This document shows, in pieces, positions 51,882 to 61,114 of a stretch of DNA of 64,000 bases. The stretch is from positions 1,612,001 to 1,676,000 of the forward strand of contig OY970165.1 of assembly GCA_963706605.1 (NCBI GenBank). The letters run 5' to 3'. The stretch's first letter is position 1. The number at the start of each line of letters is the position of its first letter. This stretch comes from VRUE01 sp963706605 (GTDB lineage: Bacteria; Actinomycetota; Thermoleophilia; Solirubrobacterales; 70-9). Both the position numbers and the translations under genes were made by a program. The notes under the pieces are model-generated. The model was given only the letters and a program-made list of their open reading frames with translations, did no database searches and was not told the origin of the DNA.

Positions 51882-54224
51882 GCGCCAGAGGAGGCTGGCG
51901 ATCGTCAGGCCGACCGCCGAGCAGAGCAGTGCTACGAACCACTGGCTGGCGTTGAGCAGCGTCATCTCGAAGAATTCGCGCACCGGTCCCGCCGCCAGAA
52001 TCAGGGCGAAAAGGGCTCCCAGCCCCGCCACCATCGCCAGCATGTAGCTCTGGATCGCGATGTGCTCGCGGCCGGGGCCGCGCTCGAGCAGCAGCACGAA
52101 GGCGAGGCCGAGCACGATCAGCGTCGTCGTCGCGGCGGTGCGGCCCGCCTCCAGTGAGCCGCCGAAGACCGTGTCGACGAGGAAGAAGCAGAGGATCGAG
52201 CCGAGCGCGGTCGCCAGCCCGGCCGGCACCGCGAAGGCGGCCAGCGCGCGCAGCAGGCGGCCGCGGTAGAGCGGCCCGTCGGAGGGCGCCAGGGCGAGCA
52301 CGAAGGAGGGGATGCCGATCGTCAGGAAGGCGGCAAGCGTGAGGTGGCGGGGCAGGAAGGGAAAGGCGAAGCCGGGCACCGCGACGAGCAGGATCAGTGC
52401 CGCCGCGTAGACGCTCTTGGTCAGGTAGAGGCGGCCGAGCCGGTGGATGTTGCGGGCGATCCGCCGCCCCTCGGCGACCGCTTCGGGCAGTCGCGCGAAC
52501 TGGTCCTCGAGCAGAACCACGTCGGCGATCCCCTTCGTCACCTGGGCGCCGGAGCCCATCGCGACCGCCAGCCGCGCCTGCTTCAGCGCCGGCACGTCGT
52601 TGACCCCGTCGCCGATCATCGCCGTGTAACGACCGGAGGCGCGCAGCGCCTCGACCAGCGCCTTCTTCTGCTCCGGGGCGATCCGGCAGAAGATCGTGTT
52701 GCCCTGTGCGGCGAGCGCGAGCTCCTCGGGATCCTCGGGCAGCTCGGAACCCTCGATCACGCCGGCGTCGGTCGGCACGCCGACCGCGTATGCGACCGCG
52801 GTCACCGTCGCCCGCGCGTCGCCGGAGATCAGCTTCAGATCGACCTCCGACTCGCGCATGAAGGCGATCGTCTCGGCGGCGTCCGGCCGCAGCGTCTCCT
52901 CGAGCACGACCAGCGCCAGCGGCGTCAGGCGCGGTGGCGGCGTGTGCGCCGGGTCGTCGGGCAGCACCTCGCTTGACTGGCCGAAGGCGACGACGCGGCG
53001 CCCCGCTGCGGTCTCCTCCTCCAGCTTGCGGGCGAGGCCCGGCGGCAGGGTCAACGCCCCGGACTGGGCCAGGACGTCCGGCGCTCCCATCACGTAGCTG
53101 ACCCCGCCCAGGCGCAGCCCGCTCCACTTCCATTTCGAGGAGAACGAGACTTCGCCGCCGACCCGGCCGGGCTGCGCCGGGAAGGCCTCGGCGATCGTCT
53201 CCAGCGTCCGGTTGCGGTCGCCGGCGCTGGCCGCGAAGCGCCCCAGCGCCGCCTGCGCCTCGTCGGGGTCGACCCCCTCGGCGACCTCGACCCCCCGCAG
53301 CCGCAGCTCGCCGTCGGTCAGCGTGCCCGTCTTGTCGACGCAGATCGTGTCGACTGCGGCGAGGCTCTCGGTGGCGCTCATCTGCTGCACCAGCGTGTCC
53401 TTGCGGGCCAGCCGCACGGCGGCCACCGCGAAGGTGACGCTCATCAGCAGCACCAGCCCCTCGGGGATCAGGGTCACCAACCCCGCGGTCGCCGTCTGCG
53501 CCGCCTCGACCAGGTCGGTGCTGCGCAGCTGGAACGTCAGCAGCAGCGCCGCGGCCAGCGGCACCATCGCCCAGGTGCAGACGACGATCACCTGGTTGAC
53601 CTCACCCTGCAGCGGCGAGGGCGGATGGCGGAACGCTTTCGCCTCGCCGGCGAGGCGTCCGGCGTAGCTCTCTTCGCGGACCGCGTCGACCCGGTAGCGG
53701 CCGGAGCCGGAGATGCAGAAGGATCCCGAAAGCGCCCGCTCGCCGACCTCCTTCCGCACCCCGTCGGCCTCGCCGGTCAGCATCGACTCGTCCAGGGTCA
53801 TGCCGCGGCTGGCGACCGCCTCGCCGTCGGCGACGAGCTGTTCGCCGGGCTCGACGACGATCACGTCGCCCGGCACGATCTCCTCCGCGAGCAGGCTGAC
53901 CACGGCGCCGTCGCGAAGCGCCTTGGCGTGCGGGGCGACTAGCACCGCAAGCTCGTCGAGGGTCCGCTTCGCCTTCAGCTCCTGACGGATCCCGATGTAG
54001 GAGTTGACGATCGCGATCACGCCGAAGATCGCGTCGGCGAAGAGGCCCAGGGCGAGGATCAGCACGAAGAAGACGCCGATGATCGCGTTGAACAGCGTGA
54101 AGACGTTGCCGGCGACGATGCTCGACGTCGAGCGCGAGGAGGTCTCCGGCGGCGGGCCGAGCTTGCGCAGGCGGGTCGCCGCCTCAGCACTGGTCAGGCC
54201 CTGCTCTGTGGCGGGGTCGGTCAA
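51846..54224 (-). CDS. P-type cation ATPase, CtpE-like (calcium)
   Basis: 792 aa, N-terminal to C-terminal: membrane pair M1-M2, actuator domain with LTGEAD, M3-M4 with the ion motif PEGL (LIPEGLVLLMSVTFAVA), phosphorylation site DKTGTLT, nucleotide-binding KWSGL region, hinge MIGDGVND, and six further helices. The arrangement and wording (SGSFCISGSGRY, IGIPSFVLALAP) resemble mycobacterial CtpE, reported as a calcium-uptake ATPase; the cation here is inferred. Gene ends in a 36-bp overlap with the GGCT gene. Confidence 0.88.
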   Translation of the reverse strand: MTDPATEQGLTSAEAATRLRKLGPPPETSSRSTSSIVAGNVFTLFNAIIGVFFVLILALGLFADAIFGVIAIVNSYIGIRQELKAKRTLDELAVLVAPHAKALRDGAVVSLLAEEIVPGDVIVVEPGEQLVADGEAVASRGMTLDESMLTGEADGVRKEVGERALSGSFCISGSGRYRVDAVREESYAGRLAGEAKAFRHPPSPLQGEVNQVIVVCTWAMVPLAAALLLTFQLRSTDLVEAAQTATAGLVTLIPEGLVLLMSVTFAVAAVRLARKDTLVQQMSATESLAAVDTICVDKTGTLTDGELRLRGVEVAEGVDPDEAQAALGRFAASAGDRNRTLETIAEAFPAQPGRVGGEVSFSSKWKWSGLRLGGVSYVMGAPDVLAQSGALTLPPGLARKLEEETAAGRRVVAFGQSSEVLPDDPAHTPPPRLTPLALVVLEETLRPDAAETIAFMRESEVDLKLISGDARATVTAVAYAVGVPTDAGVIEGSELPEDPEELALAAQGNTIFCRIAPEQKKALVEALRASGRYTAMIGDGVNDVPALKQARLAVAMGSGAQVTKGIADVVLLEDQFARLPEAVAEGRRIARNIHRLGRLYLTKSVYAAALILLVAVPGFAFPFLPRHLTLAAFLTIGIPSFVLALAPSDGPLYRGRLLRALAAFAVPAGLATALGSILCFFLVDTVFGGSLEAGRTAATTTLIVLGLAFVLLLERGPGREHIAIQSYMLAMVAGLGALFALILAAGPVREFFEMTLLNASQWFVALLCSAVGLTIASLLWRLPQIEALEAVE

Positions 54225-54252
54225 GGCTCCTATTCAATAGGGTGAAGGTCGG

Positions 54253-55311
54253 ATGGCGTTGAAGCTTGGACTGAACCTCGGCTACTGGGGCATAGGCCCC
54301 GCCGGTGAGGACGCGGTCGAGGTCGTGCAGGCGGCCGAGCGGGCCGGCTTCGAGTCGGTCTGGGCGGCCGAGTCCTACGGCTCCGACGTGGTCAGCGTGC
54401 TCGCCTGGCTTGCGCCGCAGACGAAGACGATCAACCTCGGCGCGGCGATTCTCCAGGTTCCAGCCCGTCCGCCTGCCGCCGCCGCGATGGCCGGGGCGAC
54501 GATCGACAAACTCTCCGGCGGCCGCTTTCTCTTCGGCTTCGGCCCGTCCGGCCCGCAGGTCTCCGAAGGCTGGTACGGAGTGCCCTACGCGAAGCCGTGG
54601 GGGCGTACCCGCGAGTACATCGAAGTGGTGCGGGAGATCATCGCCCGTGAGGGCCCGGTGGAGCACGACGGCGAGCACTACACCCTGCCGCTCCCCGACG
54701 GCGAGGGCAAGGCGTTGAAGCTCAACTTCCACCCGGAGCGCAACCGGATCCCCGTCTTCGTCGGCGCGATCGGCCGCAAATCGGTCGAGATGGCGGCGGA
54801 GATCTGCGACGGCTGGATCCCGATCTTCTTCAGCGTCGACGCCTTCGAGCAGACCTGGGGCGAGCACCTGGAGGCCGGTTTTGCCAAGGGCGGCCGGCAG
54901 CGTGGTGACCTCGAGGTCTCTCCCTCGCTGCAGGTGGCGATCGACGGCGATCTGGAGGCGGCCAAGAGCGTCGTCAAGGCAGGCCTCGTCCTCTACTTCG
55001 GCGGCATGGGTAGCCGCAAGACGAACTTTTACGTCGATCTCGCCCATCGCTTTGGCTTCGGCGAGGTCGCCGACGAGGTGCAGCAGCGTTTCCAGGACGG
55101 CGACCGCGGCGGCGCCTTCGAGGCGATGCCGGACGAGATCGTCGAGGCGACCTCGCTGGTCGGGACCGAGGCCGAGGTGGCCGAGCGGATCGAGCGCTTC
55201 CTCGGCGCCGGCATCGACCGTCTAATCGTCTCCCCGGTCCATGTCGATCGCGGTGAGCAGCTGCACACCCTGGAGCGCCTAGCCTCCCTCGTTGGACGTG
55301 CCGGTTCTTAG
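54253..55311 (+). CDS. LLM-class F420-dependent oxidoreductase
   Basis: 352-aa luciferase-like TIM barrel: start KLGLNLGYWGIG, SVWAAESYGSD, GRFLFGFGPSGPQVSEGWYG, VFVGAIGRKSVEMAAEICDGW. F420 rather than FMN is typical of this subgroup in actinobacteria (family knowledge). The last residues G-R-A-G-S and the TAG stop (55309-55311) are supplied by the left arm of a type-A palindrome, so the native C-terminus was probably altered by the element. Confidence 0.9.
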   Translation: MALKLGLNLGYWGIGPAGEDAVEVVQAAERAGFESVWAAESYGSDVVSVLAWLAPQTKTINLGAAILQVPARPPAAAAMAGATIDKLSGGRFLFGFGPSGPQVSEGWYGVPYAKPWGRTREYIEVVREIIAREGPVEHDGEHYTLPLPDGEGKALKLNFHPERNRIPVFVGAIGRKSVEMAAEICDGWIPIFFSVDAFEQTWGEHLEAGFAKGGRQRGDLEVSPSLQVAIDGDLEAAKSVVKAGLVLYFGGMGSRKTNFYVDLAHRFGFGEVADEVQQRFQDGDRGGAFEAMPDEIVEATSLVGTEAEVAERIERFLGAGIDRLIVSPVHVDRGEQLHTLERLASLVGRAGS

Positions 55312-55345
55312 CCGCCCATATGGGCGGCTAAGAACCGGCACGGGG
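55294..55345. repeat. Type-A palindromic element 5, overlapping the end of the LLM gene
   Basis: Perfect 23-bp arms from 55297 to 55342 around CATATG; the extreme right end is mutated (CACGGGG in place of CACGTCC). The left arm codes the final four residues and stop of the preceding gene. Confidence 0.93.
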
Positions 55346-55393
55346 TCGAAGCATCGGTGTAGCCGCTTGTCATAGGCTCCCCCGCCGCAGCTT

Positions 55394-56512
55394 ATGAAGA
55401 TCGGAGTTCCGAAAGAGACCGTCGATGGGGAGCGCCGGGTCGCGCTTGTCCCCGATGCCGTCAAGTCGTTGAAGAAGAACGACCACGTCGGCGTGGTCGT
55501 CGAGTCCGGTGCCGGCGATGCCGCGGGTCATCCCAACTCCCAGTACGAGGAGGCGGGCGCGGAAGTCGTCGACCCCGCGGTTGCTTGGGGCGCCGACGTC
55601 GTTCTCCGCGTCGCCGTCCCGACCCAAGAGGAGATCAGCCGGCTCAACTCGAACCAGCTCCTGGTTGGCCACCTCGCGCCCTGGACCTCGGCCGAGACCA
55701 ACAAGGCGCTCGCCCAGGCCGGCGTTACGAGCTTCGCGATGGAGGCGATTCCCCGCACCACCCGCGCCCAGGCGATGGACGCGCTCTCTTCGCAGGCAGC
55801 CGCCGGCGGTTACGCGGCGATGCTGATCGCCGCCCGCGAGTCGGGTCGTTTCTTCGGGATGATGACCACCGCCGCCGGCACTGTGCCGCCGGCCAAGGTG
55901 CTGGTGCTGGGCGCCGGCGTCGCCGGCCTGCAGGCGGTCGCCACCGCGAAGCGTCTCGGCGCGATCGTCACCGGCTTCGACATCCGCCGCGCCGCCTGGG
56001 AGCAGATCGCCTCGCTCGGCGGCCGCCCGCTCGAACTCGACTTCATCCCCGACGCCGAAGGCGAGGGGGGCTACGCGCGTCCGCTCACCGACGAGGAGAA
56101 CGCGAAGGTCGTCGAGGCGATCGGCGAGAACGCCGCCAAGCAGGACGTGATCGTCACCACCGCCGCGATTCCGGGCCGCCCGGCGCCGCTGCTGATCACC
56201 GCCGACGCGGTGCGCAGCATGCAGCCGGGCTCGGTGATCGTCGACCTCGCCGCCGAGACCGGCGGCAACTGCGAGCTGACCCAGGCCGGGCAAACCGTGG
56301 TCGAGGGGGGCGTCAGGGTGGTCGGCCCCAGCAACCTGGCCAGTGAGATGCCGGCCCCCGCCTCCCAGCTCTACGCCAAGAACCTGGAGAACCTGCTCGG
56401 GTTGCTGATCGACGAGGAGGGCAAGCTGAGCGTCGACTTCGAGGACGACATCGTCGCCGCGGCCTGCATCACGCACGGCGGCGAGATCCGCAACGAGAGG
56501 GCGGCCAAGTGA
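55394..56512 (+). CDS. pntAA: NAD(P) transhydrogenase subunit alpha, part 1
   Basis: 372 aa, ATG 55394. Domain I of proton-translocating transhydrogenase: KIGVPKETVDGERRVALVPD, a Rossmann VLVLGAGVAGLQAVATAKRLGA (near 170), and the closing AAACITHGGEIRNERAAK. Binds NAD(H) on the cytosolic side. Overlaps pntAB by GTGA (56509-56512). Follows a palindrome by 48 bp. Confidence 0.94.
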   Translation: MKIGVPKETVDGERRVALVPDAVKSLKKNDHVGVVVESGAGDAAGHPNSQYEEAGAEVVDPAVAWGADVVLRVAVPTQEEISRLNSNQLLVGHLAPWTSAETNKALAQAGVTSFAMEAIPRTTRAQAMDALSSQAAAGGYAAMLIAARESGRFFGMMTTAAGTVPPAKVLVLGAGVAGLQAVATAKRLGAIVTGFDIRRAAWEQIASLGGRPLELDFIPDAEGEGGYARPLTDEENAKVVEAIGENAAKQDVIVTTAAIPGRPAPLLITADAVRSMQPGSVIVDLAAETGGNCELTQAGQTVVEGGVRVVGPSNLASEMPAPASQLYAKNLENLLGLLIDEEGKLSVDFEDDIVAAACITHGGEIRNERAAK

Positions 56513-56823
56513 GTCTCTTCACCGAGATCACGATCTTCGTCCTCGCCGCCTTCGTCGGCTTCGAGGTGATCTCGAAGGTGCCGACCACCCTGCACACGCC
56601 GCTGATGTCTCAGACCAACGCGATCCACGGAATCGTGATGCTGGGTGGGCTGATCGTCGTCGGCTACGCCAACGACCCACTCGAGTACGTGATCGGCACG
56701 ATCGCGATCGCCTTCGGCGCGATCAACATCGTCGGCGGCTTCATGGTCACCGATCGGATGCTCGGCATGTTCTCCAAAAAGCCGAAACCGAAGGCCGACT
56801 CCGACGGGAAGGCCGGCTCGTGA
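56509..56823 (+). CDS. pntAB: NAD(P) transhydrogenase subunit alpha, part 2
   Basis: 104 aa, GTG 56509. Three to four membrane helices of domain II (FVGFEVISKVPTTLHTPLMSQTNAIHGIVMLGG), the short membrane half of the split alpha subunit as in three-subunit enzymes. Overlaps both neighbours by 4 bp. Confidence 0.93.
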   Translation: MSLFTEITIFVLAAFVGFEVISKVPTTLHTPLMSQTNAIHGIVMLGGLIVVGYANDPLEYVIGTIAIAFGAINIVGGFMVTDRMLGMFSKKPKPKADSDGKAGS

Positions 56824-58238
56824 TCGCCGAGGCCGTGCTGAAGCCGGGCGGTGACGCCGCCACGGCGCTCTACATCGTCGCCTTCTCGCTCTTCATCATC
56901 GGGGTCAAACGCGGCACGCACCCGACCACCGCCAAGCAGGGCAACATGGTCGCCGCGGTCGGCATGGCGGTCGCCGTGGTGACCACGCTTCTGCTCGACG
57001 GGATCGGCAACTGGGGCCTGATCGCGCTGGGCCTGGGGATCGGGACGGCGATCGGTGTGATCGCCTCGACCCGCGTCCAGATGACCGAGATGCCGCAGAT
57101 GGTCGCCCTCTACAACGGCGTCGGCGGCGGCGCCGTGGCGCTGATCGCCTGGTCGGAGATCCGCCACGGGATCTCGCTGGGGGAGGAGATCCCGCTCGAC
57201 ACGCTGATTCCGGTCCTCTTCGCCGCCGTGGTCGGCTCCGTTTCCTTCTGGGGCTCGAACATCGCCTTCGCCAAGCTCCAGGACCTGATCCCGACCCGGC
57301 CACTCGCCGTCCCCGGCCAGCAGGTGATCAACGTGTTGTTGCTGATCGGCATCGTCGCCGCCTGTGTCGACATCGCGACCAACAACGGCGATCCCTCGCA
57401 GGCGATCTTCATCGCCATCCTGATCGCCGCGGCGGTCCTCGGCAACCTCGTCGTGCTGCCGATCGGCGGTGCCGACATGCCGGTCGTGATCTCGCTGCTC
57501 AACGCCTTCACCGGCCTTTCCGCCGCCGCCGCCGGCTTCGCGCTCGACAACGTGGCGCTGATTGTCGCCGGCACCTTGGTCGGCTCCTCGGGAACGATCC
57601 TGACGATGGAGATGGCGACCGCGATGAACCGCTCGGTGGCCAACGTTCTCTTTGCCGGTTTCGGTGGCGCCCCGGCGGGCGGTACGGGTGGCTCCACGGA
57701 GGAGAGACCGCACACCGCGATCGGCGCCCAGGACGCGGCGATCAAGCTCGCCTACGCCGACTCGGTCGTGATCGTGCCCGGCTACGGCCTCGCCGTCGCC
57801 CAGGCCCAGCACGCGATCAAGGAGGTCGCCGATGAGCTGGAGAAGCGCGGGGTCACGGTCAACTATGCGATCCACCCGGTCGCCGGCCGCATGCCCGGCC
57901 ACATGAACGTGCTCTTGGCCGAGGCCGACGTGCCCTACGAGCAGCTGCGCGAGATGGAGGAGATCAACCCCGAGATGCCGCGCACCGACGTCGCCGTCAT
58001 CGTCGGCGCCAACGACGTCACCAACCCGGCAGCCAAAAACGACCCGGACAGCCCGATCGCCGGGATGCCGATCATCGAAGTCGACCAGGCCCAGCAGGTG
58101 ATCGTGATCAAGCGCTCGCTCAGCCCCGGCTTCGCCGGCATCGACAACGATCTCTTCTACGAACCGAACACCTCGATGCTCTTCGCCGACGCCAAACAGG
58201 CCGCGGCGGACATAGCCTCCGAGATCCAAGACCTCTAG
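56820..58238 (+). CDS. pntB: NAD(P) transhydrogenase subunit beta
   Basis: 472 aa, GTG 56820. Membrane helices of domain II, then domain III, which binds NADP(H): VIVPGYGLAVAQAQHAI, HPVAGRMPGHMNVLLAEADVPY, VIVGANDVTNPAAK and a closing NTSMLFADAK. With pntAA-pntAB it couples hydride transfer between NADH and NADP+ to proton movement across the membrane. Confidence 0.95.
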   Translation: MIAEAVLKPGGDAATALYIVAFSLFIIGVKRGTHPTTAKQGNMVAAVGMAVAVVTTLLLDGIGNWGLIALGLGIGTAIGVIASTRVQMTEMPQMVALYNGVGGGAVALIAWSEIRHGISLGEEIPLDTLIPVLFAAVVGSVSFWGSNIAFAKLQDLIPTRPLAVPGQQVINVLLLIGIVAACVDIATNNGDPSQAIFIAILIAAAVLGNLVVLPIGGADMPVVISLLNAFTGLSAAAAGFALDNVALIVAGTLVGSSGTILTMEMATAMNRSVANVLFAGFGGAPAGGTGGSTEERPHTAIGAQDAAIKLAYADSVVIVPGYGLAVAQAQHAIKEVADELEKRGVTVNYAIHPVAGRMPGHMNVLLAEADVPYEQLREMEEINPEMPRTDVAVIVGANDVTNPAAKNDPDSPIAGMPIIEVDQAQQVIVIKRSLSPGFAGIDNDLFYEPNTSMLFADAKQAAADIASEIQDL

Positions 58239-58331
58239 CCGCAGCGTCTCTCGCCGAGTTCGCGACGTCCGCGTCAACCGGCTCGATCCCCGCAAACTCG
58301 CCGTAATTCCCCACTCCGAGGGGGCGGGAAC

Positions 58332-58383
58332 GGACGTGCCGGGACTTAACCGCCCATATGGGCGGCAAGCAACCGGCACGGCG
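58332..58383. repeat. Type-A palindromic element 6, core supplies a start codon
   Basis: GGACGTGCCGG left end, CATATG core (58355-58360). The right arm has changed from CTAA to CAAGC, so the frame starting at the core ATG (58358), which in perfect copies reads Met-Gly-Gly-stop, is open here and runs into the DUF559 gene. Confidence 0.9.
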
Positions 58384-59311
58384 GGCAAAAGGGGGGCATC
58401 ACTGGGCAAGGCTGCGAGAGCGGAAGATCGCAGCGTTGGCAGGGGCCCAGCACGGCGTGGTCATGCGGGCGCAGCTGCTCGACGCTGGCTTGAGCAGTCG
58501 CACGATCGAACGGAGGGTCGAAAGGCGGCAGCTGCACAGGTTGCACCGCGGGGTTTACTCCCTCGGGGATCCGAAGCCGAGCGAGCGTGGGCGCTGGCTG
58601 GCAGCGGTCCTCGCCTGCGGTGAAGGCGCCGTGTTGAGTCACCGCAGCGCCGCGGCTCTGTGGCGCCTGGCGCGCCAGGGAAACGGACCGGTGGAAGTAA
58701 CAGCTGCGGCGGGGCGTCGACGGCTCGGAATTGCCCTCCACGAATGCGGTCTCGACGAGGCGGATCGCGCAGTCGTCAATTCGATTCCCGTCACCAGCGT
58801 CGCCCGCACGCTGTTCGACCTAGCCGAAGTGGTCGACGACCAGGGGTTGGCGCGAGCGTTCGAAGAGGCTGACCGATTGCGACTGCTGGAGATGAGGGTG
58901 CTCGAAGACGTCTGCGCGCGCTGCCGTGGTCGGCGGGCGCTGCGCCCGGTTCGGCGCCTGATCGAGGAAGCGCGAGAGCCAGGCTGGACTCGCTCGGACT
59001 TGGAGGAACGCTTTGCGATCTTCTGCCGCGAGCACGAGCTTTTGCCAACCGACACAAACGTCGAGCTCCTTGGCCATGAGGTCGACGCTCTCTGGGTAGG
59101 TGAGCGCCTCGTGGTCGAGTTGGATGGATTTGCCTACCACCGTCATCGCGCTGCGTTTGAGAGCGATCGGGCGAAGGACGCCGCGATGCAGGCCGCTGGC
59201 TATCGGGTGATCCGGATAACCGATCGGCGACTCGAACGTGAGCCCTCCGCTATCGCCGAAGAGCTTCGCCGCCTCCTCGCGACCCCAAACAACGGACGTG
59301 CCGGTTCTTAG
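58358..59311 (+). CDS. AbiEi-antitoxin-like HTH plus DUF559 nuclease-like protein, bracketed by palindromes
   Basis: 317 aa from ATG 58358 in the core of the left palindrome. Residues ~20-75 form the AbiEi-type winged helix (AGAQHGVVMRAQLLDAG, then RQLHRLHRGVYSLG). After a middle region (RSAAALWRL, VTSVARTLFDLAEVV), residues ~235-310 form a DUF559/VSR-like endonuclease fold with NVELLGHEVDALWVGERLVVELDGFAYH and RAKDAAMQAAGYRVIRIT. Conserved family residues begin before the next possible start (TTG 58434), so the palindrome ATG is preferred. It ends GRAGS-stop, with TAG 59309-59311 inside the right palindrome. DNA-processing function is inferred. Confidence 0.85.
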   Translation: MGGKQPARRAKGGHHWARLRERKIAALAGAQHGVVMRAQLLDAGLSSRTIERRVERRQLHRLHRGVYSLGDPKPSERGRWLAAVLACGEGAVLSHRSAAALWRLARQGNGPVEVTAAAGRRRLGIALHECGLDEADRAVVNSIPVTSVARTLFDLAEVVDDQGLARAFEEADRLRLLEMRVLEDVCARCRGRRALRPVRRLIEEAREPGWTRSDLEERFAIFCREHELLPTDTNVELLGHEVDALWVGERLVVELDGFAYHRHRAAFESDRAKDAAMQAAGYRVIRITDRRLEREPSAIAEELRRLLATPNNGRAGS

Positions 59312-59345
59312 CCGCCCATATGGGCGGCTAAGAACCGGCACGTCC
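59294..59345. repeat. Type-A palindromic element 7 (perfect, 52 bp)
   Basis: Perfect 26-bp arms around CATATG, differing from element 1 only in the three bases next to TTAG and their complement. The left arm holds the stop of the DUF559 gene; a GTG at 59298 opens the frame of the next gene. Confidence 0.95.
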
Positions 59346-60300
59346 AGGGCGGGGGCGGGGCGGCGGGGAGCTGGGGACGAGCGGGGGCAGGGGACCGTCG
59401 AGTGGGTTGGGCTCGTTGCCGTGGTTGCGCTGCTGTTGGTCGGTCTCGTCGCGGCCGGGGCGAGGATTCCAGGGGCGGCTCTGGCGCGGGCGGTGGCGTC
59501 GCGGATCCTCTGTGCGGCGGCGCTGGCCGACTCGTGCGGCGACGAACCCGGCCTGATCGCCGCCTATGGGAGCGAAGTGGGAAAGCTGGTTCGCGATCAC
59601 ATGCCGACGATCCTCTTCGAGGAGGGATCGCGGGCGATGCCGATCGATTTCCGCCGCTGCCGCAGCAGCGCCTGCGGCGATGGGCCCGAGGGCGGTCTGG
59701 TCCACAGGACCGAGAGCGGACTGCCCGTTACGGCTTTCGTGCATGTGGTCGATTGCCGCAAGGACGACGCCGAAGTCTCTGAAGCCTCTGGGGCCGACTG
59801 CTCCGGCGCCCGCGCCGGCAACCTCTACATCCAGTACCTGGACCTACTACGCGGACTCCGCCACGCTGCGTGCCGTGCCGATCCTCGGCGAGGAGGGATT
59901 TCACCGAGACGACTGGGAAAGCGTGCAGATCCGCATCGGGCTCGACGGCGACGTCGAGGAGCGCGCTTCGTCCCACCATGGCTACAACTACGCGAGCAGC
60001 ATCGCCAACTGGGGATCGGATGCAGGGATCGGGCCGCTCAGCGACATCGCCGAGGCGCTCGGCGCCCGCCCCAGCGGCGGCTGGGGACCGGAGAGCCACT
60101 ATCTGCTCGTCTCCGGCGGCAGCCACGCCGGCAATGCCGAGGGCCTCCCGCGCATCGATCGCTTTACGCCGGGCGGCCGCGTCCACCTCGTGCCGCTGGA
60201 GTCGCTCGCGGCCGCTTCCGGCGCGGACTACCGTTTCGCGGTCAACGCGCCGTGGCGCAAGCAGGTATGGCGCGATCCGGAGGCGGACGGGACCGAGTGA
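59298..60300 (+). pseudogene. TadE-like/exported protein gene with a +1 frameshift
   Basis: The first frame runs from GTG 59298 in the palindrome (no other early start) through ERGQGTVEWVGLVAVVALL, a TadE/Flp-type membrane start, to NLYIQY. There the second frame takes over with WTYYADSATLRAVPILGEEG and continues to TGA 60300. Removing one C at 59837/59838 joins the two into one protein of about 330 aa. No slippery sequence is visible, so this is a disrupted gene or a sequencing error rather than programmed frameshifting. Mature domain has paired Cys (CRSSACG, DCRKDD, ADCSGA). Function unknown. Confidence 0.7.
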
Positions 60301-61068
60301 CTACCTCGGCGGCATCCGCAGGGCGCCGTCGAGGCGGATCGTCTCGCCGTTCAGCATCGGGTTGACGACGATCTGCTCGACCATCTGTGCGTACTCCGCC
60401 GGGCGCCCCAGCCGCGAGGGGAAGGGTATGCCGGAGCCGAGTGCTTGGCGCGCCTCCTCGGGCAGCGCCGCCAGCAGGGGAGTGTCGAAGAGGCCGGGGG
60501 CGATCGTCACCACCCGCACCCCGCGGGAGGCCATGTCACGGGCAGCGGGCAGGGTCATGCCGACGATGCCTCCCTTCGACGCCGAGTAGGCGATCTGTCC
60601 GATCTGTCCGTCGAAGGCGGCAATCGAGGCGGTGTTGACGCAGACGCCCCGCTCGCCCTCCTCGTCGGGCTGGTTCTCGCTCATCGCGGCAGCGGCGAGT
60701 CGCAGCACGTTGAAGCTGCCGATCAGGTTGACCGTGATCACCTTGGAGAAGAGCTCGAGGTCGTGGGCTCCGGCCTTGTGGGCGACCCGTTCGGCCCAAC
60801 CGATGCCGGCGCAGCAAACAGATATCCGCAGTCCACCCTCTATCGCGGACGCCTCCGCGACGGCCGCTGAGACCGCCGCCTCGTCGGTGACGTCGGCCTC
60901 GACGAAGCTTGCCGCCTTCCCCAGCTCCGCGGCCAGCGCCTTGCCCTTCTCCACGTTGAGATCGGCGATGACGACGCTCGCCCCCGCCTTCACCAGGGCC
61001 CTGGCGGTCGCCTCGCCGAGCCCCGAAGCTCCACCTGCGACCAGTGCCCCTGCGTCGGTGATTTTCAC
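60301..61068 (-). CDS. SDR-family 3-hydroxyacyl-CoA dehydrogenase-type oxidoreductase
   Basis: 255 aa, ATG 61068. Cofactor loop GGASGLGEATARAL (12-25), acidic Asp after the second strand (VIADLN) suggesting NAD(H), catalytic Ser in NTASIAAFDG and YSASK. The wording SKGGIVGMTLPAARDMASRGVRVVTIAPGLFDTPLL resembles type 2 (HSD17B10-like) 3-hydroxyacyl-CoA dehydrogenases. Convergent with the frameshifted gene, adjoining its stop. Confidence 0.88.
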   Translation of the reverse strand: MKITDAGALVAGGASGLGEATARALVKAGASVVIADLNVEKGKALAAELGKAASFVEADVTDEAAVSAAVAEASAIEGGLRISVCCAGIGWAERVAHKAGAHDLELFSKVITVNLIGSFNVLRLAAAAMSENQPDEEGERGVCVNTASIAAFDGQIGQIAYSASKGGIVGMTLPAARDMASRGVRVVTIAPGLFDTPLLAALPEEARQALGSGIPFPSRLGRPAEYAQMVEQIVVNPMLNGETIRLDGALRMPPR

Positions 61069-61114
61069 AGCCGCGCCAGCTTAACCCGCTAGGGTTTTCG
61101 CCATCGCCACCGAG

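Noticed and set aside
59800..59870. Programmed ribosomal frameshifting in the TadE-like gene
   Set aside because: No slippery heptamer, stop-codon pause or downstream pseudoknot is evident; an indel explains it better.
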